The translations under genes were made by a program, and so were the position numbers. A model generated the notes under the pieces. The model made no database searches and was not told the DNA's origin. It saw only the letters and a list, made by a program, of their open reading frames with translations. Positions 1 through 5,961 of a stretch of DNA of 6,618 nt are shown here, one piece after another (positions within the stretch are counted from its first letter, which is position 1; the number at the start of each line of letters is the position of its first letter). This stretch comes from Treponema sp. (GTDB lineage: Bacteria; Spirochaetota; Spirochaetia; Treponematales; Breznakiellaceae): positions 1-6,618 of the forward strand of contig JAIROB010000046.1 in the NCBI GenBank assembly GCA_031257695.1, read 5' to 3'.

Positions 1-1
1 A

Positions 2-48
2 ACGCTGATTTTAGCCTCTTTAATCTGTGAAAATCAGCGTAATCAGCG
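2..48. repeat. small inverted repeat with repeated octamers
   Basis: The 11-bp arms ACGCTGATTTT (2-12) and AAAATCAGCGT (30-40) are perfect reverse complements around a 17-nt loop. The right side also reads as a short series of related octamers: AATCTGTG (22-29), AATCAGCG (32-39) and AATCAGCG (41-48), spaced 9-10 bases apart. It may be the end of a longer intergenic repeat that starts outside the window. No gene is attached to it here. Confidence 0.6.
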
Positions 49-114
49 GACTTTCCTGTTTCCCGTTTTCTTAACTTGTTGACAGTGGGAAGTCTCCCCC
101 TCGCTCCAGCCTTG

Positions 115-180
115 CTCCACAAGCCTTTTGGAGTTTTGCTTCGCAAAACTCCAAAAGGCTTGTGGAGGGCCTGCGGCCCT
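115..180. repeat. perfect 25-bp-stem hairpin followed by a second small hairpin
   Basis: Bases 115-139 and 143-167 are perfect reverse complements with a 3-nt loop (TTC, 140-142), giving a 25-bp stem without mismatch. Directly after it, AGGGCC (166-171) and GGCCCT (175-180) form a second hairpin with loop TGC. No T-run follows on either strand, so this is not a standard intrinsic terminator. The symmetry fits a REP-like or foldback intergenic element. It could also act as a transcript end or stabiliser for a gene to the left of the window, which cannot be judged here. Confidence 0.75.
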
Positions 181-204
181 GAGCTAGTCTTAGGAACTGT
201 GCAG

Positions 205-234
205 AAATAACATGACCATTTGGTTATGTTATTT
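205..234. repeat. AT-rich inverted repeat
   Basis: AAATAACAT-G-ACCA (205-218) faces TGGT-T-ATGTTATTT (221-234). This is a 14-position stem with one G:T pair and almost no loop. It lies in a sharply AT-rich island (about 200-290) inside otherwise GC-rich sequence. It could be a transcript terminator for a gene left of the window (CTTTATTTC follows on the plus strand) or a protein-binding palindrome. There is no direct evidence for either. Confidence 0.5.
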
Positions 235-265
235 CTTTATTTCATAAGCAATTAAAATAAAATTC

Positions 266-286
266 TGTGCATTTTATTTATGCACA
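266..286. repeat. second AT-rich inverted repeat
   Basis: TGTGCAT (266-272) and ATGCACA (280-286) are perfect reverse complements around a 7-nt T/A loop. It belongs to the same AT-rich island as the hairpin at 205-234. A GTG start can be read inside it on the plus strand, but the frame it opens is antisense to the gene at 459-947 and looks non-coding. Confidence 0.4.
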
Positions 287-458
287 TTTCCTTACGCTAC
301 CCCCTCTCCTAGGGGTTCCACCCCTAAAAACCCGCTTGCGCCCAACTTGGCCCGGCATTCAGGCCCGGCGCCCCGCTCAGGGCGGATCTCCCCCTTGGAA
401 AAGCTTCCAGGCGGCGGGAAGGCGGGGTTTGTCGCGGTTCAGGGCGGTATTGACCCGC
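287..458. other. gene-free GC-rich stretch with small palindromes
   Basis: No open frame here resembles a protein. Visible structure: TAGGGGT (310-316) pairs with ACCCCTA (320-326) around loop TCC; GGCCCGGC occurs twice in direct order (349-356 and 362-369); CGCCC (369-373) faces GGGCG (380-384). The string CCTTACGCT near 290-298 recurs near 6364-6372 inside the right-hand repeat cluster, a weak hint that this may be remains of the same repeat family. Confidence 0.4.
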
Positions 459-947
459 TTAGCCGGGCGCAGGGGGCGGGGGAGCGGGGGATACGGCGGA
501 AAACCGGGGGTTGCGGCCCCGGTTCCGACTACGGGGTCTGTCCCCGTGCTCCGTCCCTTCTTTAAATGCCGCGCCAGCGGCTTCTAGCGCCGCCTCCACC
601 CCAACATCCGCCGGAGGCTCCCCCTCCAGTATCAGCGACCAATACCGGTCCCCCCAGATATGCCCCGTCCGCCCCGTCAGCGCGTTGTACCGCTGGGCGA
701 AGGTTTGTTTCAGCCACTGCATGATAACCGGAAGTTCCATCCCGTCCTCCGGCTTGATGTAGAACCTAAGCTGATCCGCGCCAAACCGGAGGCCCCGGAC
801 CTCGAAAGCGAAGCGGAGCGTGGTTTCCCGGAAAACCCCGGAAAAGAGAGCGGCGGCCCTGGGCAGGCTGAGGATCTGCTCCCGGTTGTTGATTTGGGAT
901 CTAATTTCGTACCAGACCCCCTGAGCGAGTTTGCGTTTTTGCCTCAT
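459..947 (-). CDS. RAYT/IS200-like (Y1 transposase fold) protein lacking the HUH motif
   Basis: This 162-aa protein reads as a member of the Y1 transposase / REP-associated tyrosine transposase superfamily. The N-terminal strand region GVWYEIRSQINNRE (10-23) and the segment from IMQWLKQTFAQRYN (75-88) through GRTGHIWGDRYW (92-103) follow the order of RAYT proteins. In active members a HUH (His-x-His) motif binds the metal and a helix tyrosine attacks single-stranded DNA. Here the HUH position reads QLR (59-61, in GADQLRFYIKP), so both histidines are gone, while a candidate tyrosine (Y87 in RYN) remains. Normal strand cleavage is therefore unlikely; a DNA-hairpin-binding or domesticated role is an inference. 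The last 45 or so residues are low-complexity, ending in a proline run, and are coded by palindromic GC-rich DNA. ATG 947 is the only usable start: an in-frame stop lies at 981-983 with no other start codon between. The assumed ribosome site abuts the start and lies in a hairpin. Confidence 0.72.
   Translation of the reverse strand: MRQKRKLAQGVWYEIRSQINNREQILSLPRAAALFSGVFRETTLRFAFEVRGLRFGADQLRFYIKPEDGMELPVIMQWLKQTFAQRYNALTGRTGHIWGDRYWSLILEGEPPADVGVEAALEAAGAAFKEGTEHGDRPRSRNRGRNPRFSAVSPAPPPPAPG
465..490 (+). other. G-quadruplex-capable G-runs in the 3' end of the RAYT-like gene
   Basis: Four G-runs lie close together on the plus strand: GGG 465-467, GGGGG 472-476, GGGGG 478-482 and GGGGG 486-490, with loops of 4, 1 and 3 nt. 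This matches the classic intramolecular G4 pattern. The gene is on the minus strand, so the G-runs are on its template strand and encode the Pro-rich C-terminal tail. Confidence 0.5.
502..547. repeat. paired hairpins within the 3' part of the RAYT-like gene
   Basis: AACCGGGG (502-509) pairs perfectly with CCCCGGTT (517-524) around a 7-nt loop, and ACGGGG (531-536) pairs with CCCCGT (542-547) around TCTGT. Two adjacent perfect hairpins inside a coding tail suggest that the tail was formed by reading through an intergenic repeat. The TCTGT/GTCCCCGTG wording recalls the right-hand repeats near 6145-6160. Confidence 0.5.
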
Positions 948-948
948 A

Positions 949-963
949 CCCCCTATACGGGGG
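949..963 (-). promoter_or_regulatory. hairpin covering the ribosome site of the RAYT-like gene
   Basis: CCCCC (949-953) and GGGGG (959-963) flank a 5-nt loop. On the minus-strand transcript the 3' arm is the only purine-rich Shine-Dalgarno candidate (AGGGGG), and it ends one base before the ATG at 947. Folding would hide this site, so translation is probably weak or conditional. The effect is inferred from sequence only. Confidence 0.4.
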
Positions 964-1014
964 CGAAATGATGTTTTGCTTTAGTCGGGGTGACAAAAAT
1001 CAGCAAAAAACTAC

Positions 1015-1020
1015 ATTATA
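1015..1020 (-). promoter_or_regulatory. consensus -10 element for the RAYT-like gene
   Basis: The minus strand reads a perfect TATAAT here, about 68 bases upstream of the ATG at 947, in a locally AT-rich gap. No good -35 hexamer stands 16-18 bases upstream, so the promoter call is weak. A start near 1008 would give a leader of about 60 nt ending in the hairpin at 949-963. Confidence 0.35.
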
Positions 1021-1061
1021 AAAGTAAAATTGCTGCCAGGCGCCGGGGTGCAGGCGTAATG

Positions 1062-1092
1062 CGCTGCCCGCTCCTTGCGTATCCGGGCAGCG
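1062..1092 (-). terminator. hairpin just after the hydrolase gene
   Basis: CGCTGCCCG (1062-1070) and CGGGCAGCG (1084-1092) form a perfect 9-bp GC-rich stem with a 13-nt loop, four bases past the hydrolase stop codon. No T-run follows directly on the minus strand; T-rich sequence begins only some 25 bases further on. It may end the transcript or protect its 3' end. Confidence 0.4.
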
Positions 1093-1096
1093 GCCC

Positions 1097-2056
1097 TCAG
1101 GAGGGCAGGCGGGCTTTCAGCCAGAGGAGGATATTGGACATTACTTCCTCCCGGTTGGTTTCGTTCAACAGCTCGTGCCGGGCATCGGGGTAGAGGGTGA
1201 ATTCCAGGTCCTTGATGCCCAGGGAACGGTACGCGTTTACCAGGGCTGTGGGGCCTTCGCCGCGATCCCCCACGGGGTCGGCGCTGCCGCTCAACACGTA
1301 GATGGGCAGGGATCTAGGGATGCGGGCCATGGCTTCCGGCCGGTGTATGTCCCTGAGCCCCCGAATGAGGTCCCGGTAAAAGCCCGAGGAGCAGTTAAAG
1401 CCGCAGAGGGGGTCCGCGGCGAAGGCGTCGGCCTGGGCAGGGTCCCGGGAAAGCCAGTCGTAGGGGCCCCGGTTGGGCCGGAAATATTTGTTGTAGGCGC
1501 CGTCCGCCAGGGATCGGGCCAGGCGGGAGGGTTTCCTCTGCCCGTAAACAAAGGCGAGCAGGGCCATGAGCGGAACCCCCGCTGCGATTTTCAGCCCCCC
1601 GGATCCCCTGGTTCCCGAGAGCAGGCAGCCCGCCAGACGATCCCCGCGGGTTTCGATATAGGCCTGGGTTATAAACGACCCCCAGGAATGGCCCAGGATG
1701 AACAGCGGCAGACCGGGGCGTTCCTCCTTAATTGCGTCCGCCAGCACATCGATATCTGCCGTCACCCGGGAAAAGCCGTCCCGATCCGCGCAGTGCCCCA
1801 GCAGGCCCCCCCTGTCAATGCCGTTCACCCGGGGATTCGCTGTCAGGCCGTGGCCCCGGGCATCCGCAGCCCAGGTTTCAAAACCTTCGGCGGCCAGATG
1901 CAGCGCCAGGGGCTCGTAGCGGAGGGAATGTTCCGCCATGCCGTGAACGACCAGCAGCGCCGCCTTAACCGGGGAGGGGGGCGTCCAGCGTCGGAGGAAA
2001 AGGCGGGCCCCGTCATCGCTGGGCAGCCAGGAGTTTTGTGTAAGTTCGCCGGTCAT
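1097..2056 (-). CDS. alpha/beta hydrolase, lysophospholipase/monoacylglycerol lipase type
   Basis: This 319-aa protein is a full-length serine hydrolase of the Hydrolase_4 (PldB / monoacylglycerol lipase-like) family, expected to cleave ester bonds of lysophospholipids, monoacylglycerols or similar lipids. Visible marks are the oxyanion segment VVHGMAEHS (36-44) followed by RY, the DARGHG turn (65-70), the nucleophile elbow GHSWGS with Ser124, an acid in LSGSADPVGD (Asp260), and the base in DARHELLNE (His294). The triad is complete and correctly spaced. No signal peptide or membrane segment is seen, so it is probably cytoplasmic. The ATG at 2056 is preceded by AGGGGG about 11 bases upstream. 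It is transcribed away from the methyltransferase gene, with 54 bp between the start codons. The true substrate cannot be read from sequence. Confidence 0.92.
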   Translation of the reverse strand: MTGELTQNSWLPSDDGARLFLRRWTPPSPVKAALLVVHGMAEHSLRYEPLALHLAAEGFETWAADARGHGLTANPRVNGIDRGGLLGHCADRDGFSRVTADIDVLADAIKEERPGLPLFILGHSWGSFITQAYIETRGDRLAGCLLSGTRGSGGLKIAAGVPLMALLAFVYGQRKPSRLARSLADGAYNKYFRPNRGPYDWLSRDPAQADAFAADPLCGFNCSSGFYRDLIRGLRDIHRPEAMARIPRSLPIYVLSGSADPVGDRGEGPTALVNAYRSLGIKDLEFTLYPDARHELLNETNREEVMSNILLWLKARLPS

Positions 2057-2088
2057 GGTATCCGCGCCCCCTGTTTTGTGGTTCCTGA

Positions 2089-2117
2089 ATTATTGTATAA
2101 TTTTCACCCTATGGCAA
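2089..2117 (-). promoter_or_regulatory. candidate promoter of the hydrolase gene
   Basis: On the minus strand TTGCCA (2112-2117) and AATAAT (2089-2094) are exactly 17 bases apart, each one mismatch from the sigma-70 consensus. The -35 overlaps the start codon of the divergent methyltransferase gene, and the spacer overlaps that gene's own -10 box. The two promoters would therefore compete for polymerase. Confidence 0.4.
2096..2101 (+). promoter_or_regulatory. perfect -10 box close to the methyltransferase start
   Basis: TATAAT lies only 9 bases upstream of the ATG at 2111. Transcription would begin about 2106-2111, giving a leaderless or nearly leaderless mRNA. This agrees with the lack of any Shine-Dalgarno sequence (the bases before the ATG read TTTTCACCCT). 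The -35 region is weak. Confidence 0.45.
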
Positions 2118-3277
2118 TCGACGAACTGTTCAGCGCCCCGGTGGAGCGTATTGCCGCCGGCGGAGCGGGGGTCCTGAGTTTTCGGGGCAAACGGGTGTTC
2201 ATGGATCTTGCCGTTCCGGGCGACCTTGTTACCGGCCGGATCCTCCGGGAGAGTCCCAACTGGGCTCAAGCCGAACTGGTTGCGGTGGAATCGCCCTCCC
2301 CCAACCGGGTTGAACCCCGCTGTCCCCTGGCCGGAACCTGCGGCGGCTGTTCCCTCCAATGCCTGGCCTACGAAGCTCAGGTTGCGGAAAAAGCGCTGAT
2401 CCTCCGCGACACATTTGCCCGGCTGGGAGGCGTTTCCCTGTCCGGGGAAATACCCTTTATCGCTTCCCCTCCCTGGGAGTACCGAAACCGTGTGCAGCTC
2501 CACCGCAGCAACAGGGGCGGAGCGCCGGGGTTCAAGGCCCGCAGGAGCGGCGCCGTTGTCCCGGTATCCGACTGCCCCATAGCCGACCCCGGCATCCGGG
2601 CCGCGCTGCGGGAAGCCTGGGTCCTGCCGGGCCCTTCCGCCAACCGGTTTACCCTCTACGCCCGGGGCGGTGTTTTGCTCAGCGACGGGATCATCCGCGG
2701 CAAAACCCTGCGCCGGGGCGTCGTGCTGCTGCGGGGCAGGGAACTATGGCTGGACGCGGGGGTCTTTTTTCAGAGCAACGGGCTTATGCTGGAAAAGCTC
2801 ATCGGGGACCTCCTCGACATCGCCCAAGGCGCGGACACAAGCCTCCCCATGGCGGATCTGTACTGCGGGGTGGGCGTCTTCGCCGCCTTCCTGGGCGCTC
2901 TGTTTCCCCGCTGCGATCTGACTGAGGAAAACCCCGCAGCCGTCGCCCTGGCGCGGGAAAACACCAGGGGCCTGAAAACAGAGCTTTTCGCTCAGACCGT
3001 GGATCGCTGGGCCGCGGGCCGCGGCATGGACGGCGGCTACGGGTTTATGGTTGTCGATCCGCCCCGGCAGGGTCTGTCCCCGGCACTGCGTCAGGCGCTG
3101 ATCCGCAAAGGCCCCCCGACCCTTGCCTACGTGTCCTGCGACAGCGCCACCCTGGCCAGGGACAGCCGCGAGCTTATCGCGGCGGCTTACCGTCTGGAAC
3201 AAATCAGGGGCTACGATTTTTATCCCCAGACTTCGCATATCGAAACTTTGGCGGTTTTCAGGCGATTAATACGATAA
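2111..3277 (+). CDS. RNA m5U methyltransferase, TrmA/RlmD (RumA) family
   Basis: This 388-aa SAM-dependent enzyme methylates uridine C5 in rRNA or tRNA. It has an N-terminal TRAM RNA-binding domain (about 1-58), then a [4Fe-4S] cysteine set C71-x5-C77-x2-C80 with the fourth ligand C155 in VSDCPI. The FFQSN motif (219-223), SAM motif DLYCGVGVF (249-257), VVDPPRQGL (Asp316), catalytic Cys343 in YVSCDS and general base Glu378 in HIETLAVF follow in order. The 35-residue gap from Cys343 to Glu378 equals that of E. coli RumA (C389, E424). The iron-sulphur set points to the RlmD/RlmC-like branch rather than TrmA, but the target uridine is not decidable here. The frame is open upstream to 1175, but that part is antisense to the hydrolase; the family N-terminus begins at the ATG at 2111. 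The gene probably shares a transcript with the downstream propeller gene. Confidence 0.95.
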   Translation: MAIDELFSAPVERIAAGGAGVLSFRGKRVFMDLAVPGDLVTGRILRESPNWAQAELVAVESPSPNRVEPRCPLAGTCGGCSLQCLAYEAQVAEKALILRDTFARLGGVSLSGEIPFIASPPWEYRNRVQLHRSNRGGAPGFKARRSGAVVPVSDCPIADPGIRAALREAWVLPGPSANRFTLYARGGVLLSDGIIRGKTLRRGVVLLRGRELWLDAGVFFQSNGLMLEKLIGDLLDIAQGADTSLPMADLYCGVGVFAAFLGALFPRCDLTEENPAAVALARENTRGLKTELFAQTVDRWAAGRGMDGGYGFMVVDPPRQGLSPALRQALIRKGPPTLAYVSCDSATLARDSRELIAAAYRLEQIRGYDFYPQTSHIETLAVFRRLIR

Positions 3278-3284
3278 TAAATAT

Positions 3285-5285
3285 ATGAAGACAATACGCG
3301 GAGCCCTCGTTTGTGCCGCTTCCCTGGTTTTTTTTTTCGTGTCTCCGTCCCCGGGAGCGCAGCAGGCCGGGCCTTCCCCGCTGTGGCGGCAGGCCCTTGG
3401 CGGCGCGGTGATCGGCTCTCCCGCGGCTCAGGCGGAATCGGTAGCGGTGGTCTGTGACGGGGGCATGGTCCTGGCCTATAGCCGGACCGGGCGGCTGCTC
3501 TGGAGCTACAGCGCCCGGGGCCGCCTAAGCCCCTACATCGCCCGGTCGCCGGAGGGGACCTGCTATGTCTGCCGGACCAACGGTCTCTTTATCGCCCTGA
3601 ACCGCGCTGGCCGGGAATTGTGGCGGGCCAACCTGGGCGGCCCCCTGGTAGCGCCGGTTCTGACGGGCTGGGACGGGAGGATCTTCATCCCCACCGCGGA
3701 TCGAATCGCCTGTTACACCGCGTCGGGGTTCCTGCTCTGGTCCAGGCGGCTCAAAGCGGCGCCGGCGCTCATGCCCCAACCGGATAAACGGGGGGGCCTG
3801 TTCACCGTTGGAAACGACGGCGAAATTCTGCTCCTGGGCCCCTACGGCCATGCCAGCGTCCGGAAGCTGGGGGAAATTCCCGCGGTCCTGGTTCCCCTGG
3901 ACCCGGCTGCAGCCCGGTCCCTCGCTCCGGGCGCGTCCCAAGCCGCCGCGGACGCGGTTCGGGCCCTGGCCGATGAAGCGGCCAGGGCTGCCGAAGCAGC
4001 GGAAGCCGCCGCGGGCCGGGCGCGGGAGGCAGCGGACAGGGCCCTTGCCAGGGCGGAGGCCGCCCCTGCCAACGGCGAAGTCCGGGCCGCGGCAGCGCGG
4101 GCCGGGGAGGCTGCCGCTGCCTCGGCCCGGGAAGCAGCCGAAACGCGCCTCTTTGCCGACGAAGCCGCCCGCCGGCGGCCGCCGGTGTTTGACGGCAACG
4201 AGCAGACCCTTCTGGCTGTATATAAAAACGGCCGCTCTGAGTCGATCCGCTGGTACAACGGCGGGGAAAGCTCCTTTGCTGCGGATTTTCCCGGCCTGGG
4301 CGCCGCTCCTCTGGGAGCGGCAAACCGGGAAGACTCCATCGCGGCGGCGCTGGCCGACGGCAGGATGCTGCTTTTTTCCGTGGCCGAGGGCAGGGCCCTC
4401 TGGTCGGGCGGCAGCCATATCACGGCCGCGGACAGCGACCCCGAGGCGGCCGCCAGAGCCCGGCTTGTCTACGACGAGCGGGGCCTCTACGCCCTGACCA
4501 ATTCCGGCGCCACCGCATATGGGCTAGACGGGAAACAGCTCTGGACCCTTACGTTTCAGGGGGCGTCCAGTCCTCCGGCTTTTTCCGACGAGGGCATCCT
4601 CTATGCGGGGGGGAGGGACTGGGTGTTGTACGCGTATCACATGGAAGATTTCCTCAAGACCCGCAAACTATCCCTCTACGGGCCGGCCGCCGAGGGCAGT
4701 TACAGCGGCGGCGATCCCCGGCCCTCTCCCTGGGCGGAGGACTACGACCGGTACGACTGGCCGGTGATAGGGGACAGGCTGGCAACCATATCCGCCGGCA
4801 TACGGAACGGCCGGGTAGGGGAGAATGAAAAAAGCTACGCCGCCTACCTCATGGAGATAGCCGGCAGCGTGTCCCGGAGGCCGGTAAACCAGGACCGGCT
4901 CCACCCCCTGGTCCATGTGCACCACCGGGTGGAGGCGGCCCGGCTTCTGGCCTATATAGGCTCCCGGGAAACCATACCCTTTCTGGCGGATCTCTGCCGC
5001 AGCGATCCGGACAGCCTGGTTAAGGCCGCGGCAGCCTCAGCCATCGGATCCATAGGAGTCGATCCCGAAGGTATTGCCATGGCGGCTTTTTCCTCCATGG
5101 TATTCCCCCTCACCCCGGACCGGGACGAGCAGGTCATGGCCGCCATAGCCGCCGCCACGGGCGCGCTCTGCCGCTTTTCCGGCCCCCCCCTCAGCGAAAG
5201 CGGCGTCCGGCTCCTCTCCGCCCTGGCCGGATCGGGCCCCGGCCTGGCCCCGGCGGTCGCCCTCCGGGAGCTCAACTCCCTATAG
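3285..5285 (+). CDS. exported PQQ-like beta-propeller protein with Ala-rich helical insert and HEAT-like C-terminus
   Basis: This 666-aa protein starts with a signal peptide (charged start, hydrophobic core 7-19, likely cut after Ala25 in SPGAQQ), so it is exported, probably to the periplasm. Residues 30-200 and 300-455 carry PQQ-type propeller blades, marked by repeated Gly-x-x-Leu-Trp endings (Trp73, 113, 152, 373, 420, with a related one at Trp34). Between the two sets lies an alanine-rich segment: 39 of residues 218-296 are Ala, mixed with Arg and Glu, and predicted helical or coiled-coil. The C-terminal part (about 545-666) has HEAT-like helical pairs, such as HHRVEAARLLAYIG followed by ETIPFLADL. 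No catalytic motif is seen; a binding or scaffold role is the likeliest inference. The ATG lies 7 bases after the methyltransferase stop without a Shine-Dalgarno sequence, which suggests translational coupling. The exact function is not recognised. Confidence 0.85.
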   Translation: MKTIRGALVCAASLVFFFVSPSPGAQQAGPSPLWRQALGGAVIGSPAAQAESVAVVCDGGMVLAYSRTGRLLWSYSARGRLSPYIARSPEGTCYVCRTNGLFIALNRAGRELWRANLGGPLVAPVLTGWDGRIFIPTADRIACYTASGFLLWSRRLKAAPALMPQPDKRGGLFTVGNDGEILLLGPYGHASVRKLGEIPAVLVPLDPAAARSLAPGASQAAADAVRALADEAARAAEAAEAAAGRAREAADRALARAEAAPANGEVRAAAARAGEAAAASAREAAETRLFADEAARRRPPVFDGNEQTLLAVYKNGRSESIRWYNGGESSFAADFPGLGAAPLGAANREDSIAAALADGRMLLFSVAEGRALWSGGSHITAADSDPEAAARARLVYDERGLYALTNSGATAYGLDGKQLWTLTFQGASSPPAFSDEGILYAGGRDWVLYAYHMEDFLKTRKLSLYGPAAEGSYSGGDPRPSPWAEDYDRYDWPVIGDRLATISAGIRNGRVGENEKSYAAYLMEIAGSVSRRPVNQDRLHPLVHVHHRVEAARLLAYIGSRETIPFLADLCRSDPDSLVKAAAASAIGSIGVDPEGIAMAAFSSMVFPLTPDRDEQVMAAIAAATGALCRFSGPPLSESGVRLLSALAGSGPGLAPAVALRELNSL

Positions 5286-5362
5286 CGGGGGTCCGCCCCC
5301 CATGGACCCAAGTTGGGTTTGCAGGGACGCACTAGGACTTTGTCTGGGGGTCCTGATAGTGG
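5286..5362 (+). repeat. direct repeat copy 1 (half of the foldback family)
   Basis: This repeat starts at the base after the propeller gene's stop codon. Bases 5296-5355 match 6012-6071 at 55 of 60 positions without gaps. Internal palindromes include GGTCC (5290-5294) / GGACC (5304-5308) and ACCCA (5306-5310) / TGGGT (5314-5318). Similarity stops soon after 5360, so only one arm of the larger foldback element seen at 6003-6190 is present. It may also serve as the 3' end of the propeller transcript. Confidence 0.85.
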
Positions 5363-5373
5363 AAAGCGCCTGC

Positions 5374-5406
5374 CGCCCGCATTTGAGCAAAGCGAACGAG
5401 CGGGCG
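5374..5406 (-). terminator. possible terminator hairpin of the adenosyltransferase-like gene
   Basis: CGCCCGC (5374-5380) and GCGGGCG (5400-5406) form a perfect 7-bp GC stem with a 19-nt loop, about 15 bases past the stop codon on the minus strand. No strong T-run follows, so it may be only a weak terminator or a remnant of the adjoining repeat. Confidence 0.3.
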
Positions 5407-5420
5407 TCCGTATCTCCGAT

Positions 5421-5954
5421 CTAATAAATTCTGCTGATGAACTGCGTTTCCTTTACGCCCTGGTCCCTGTTCAATTTCATGGCCAGATAATAAAAATAAT
5501 TCGAATAGAGGTTGATAAAATTGAATAACAGGTCTTCCACATTGTTGCCCTGCTGTTTATGGCGGCTTAACAGCCTGACCAATGCCTTGCATTTGTTTCT
5601 GATAACATGACTGTGCGCAGCCGCCTCGCAACCCTGGGGAATTACAAAAACTGGTTTGCCCTGTTCTTTTGGGAAACCGCTCAGGCTTTCCCGTGTTTCC
5701 TGCCTGAGTTTTTCCGCCCTTTCCTCAAGCCATTGGAGTTCCTCCTCTGTTACCGTTACTCTTGTTCTCAGGGATGGATTAATATGATACATTAGTTCGT
5801 TTATCCGGGAAAGCTCCTCCCTTGTGTCCTGATCGCCGGTCAGGGAGCGTAGTAATCCTATCATACTTGCTATCTCATCCGAAAGAATTTCAAAATCGCA
5901 TTTCAAATCGGCGGCGTCTTCATACAAAAAACTATAGGAAAGGTGTTTGTTCAT
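5421..5954 (-). CDS. degenerate PduO-type cobalamin adenosyltransferase-like protein
   Basis: This 177-aa, all-helical protein follows the PduO/MMAB-type ATP:cob(I)alamin adenosyltransferase layout. DFEILSDEIASMIG (20-33) matches the family's EAYGTVDELNSAIG helix. TEEELQWLEE (69-78) matches the mid helix, and FVIPQGCEAAAHSHVIRNKC (103-122) matches the FVLPGG..LHxART core. NLYSNYFYYLA (148-158) matches NRLSDLLFVLA. Active enzymes have an N-terminal TGxGDxG ATP-binding segment, which is absent: only 19 residues precede the first helix. The ARTxxRRAER arginines are mostly lost (RNKCKALVR), and the NRLSD Asp is replaced by Asn152. Asp26 and Arg119, equivalents of the known intersubunit Asp-Arg salt bridge, are kept. 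It may be a corrinoid-binding or structural homologue without enzyme activity. The start is well supported by AGGAGG 7 bases upstream of the ATG at 5954. Lower GC than its neighbours suggests separate acquisition. Confidence 0.65.
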   Translation of the reverse strand: MNKHLSYSFLYEDAADLKCDFEILSDEIASMIGLLRSLTGDQDTREELSRINELMYHINPSLRTRVTVTEEELQWLEERAEKLRQETRESLSGFPKEQGKPVFVIPQGCEAAAHSHVIRNKCKALVRLLSRHKQQGNNVEDLLFNFINLYSNYFYYLAMKLNRDQGVKETQFISRIY

Positions 5955-5961
5955 ACTTATT

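Noticed and set aside
79..84. Perfect TTGACA as a -35 element
   Set aside because: No AT-rich -10 hexamer occurs 15-19 bases downstream and no gene follows on the plus strand.
267..587. Plus-strand frame of 106 aa starting with GTG
   Set aside because: It starts inside an AT-rich hairpin, runs through palindromic DNA and overlaps the RAYT-like gene antisense; composition is not protein-like.
1175..2110. 312-codon 5' extension of the methyltransferase frame
   Set aside because: It is antisense to the well-supported hydrolase gene, has no family resemblance, and the TRAM domain of the family begins right at the ATG at 2111.
3292..3314. Lipoprotein signal with Cys10 of the propeller protein
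   Set aside because: The cysteine is preceded by Val in ALVC and is too near the N-terminus; a standard signal peptide ending near Ala25 fits better.
3525..4423. Long minus-strand open frames (up to 297 aa) opposite the propeller gene
   Set aside because: Low-complexity Gly/Pro/Arg/Ala translations that mirror the GC-rich codons of the propeller protein; no domain, no ribosome site.
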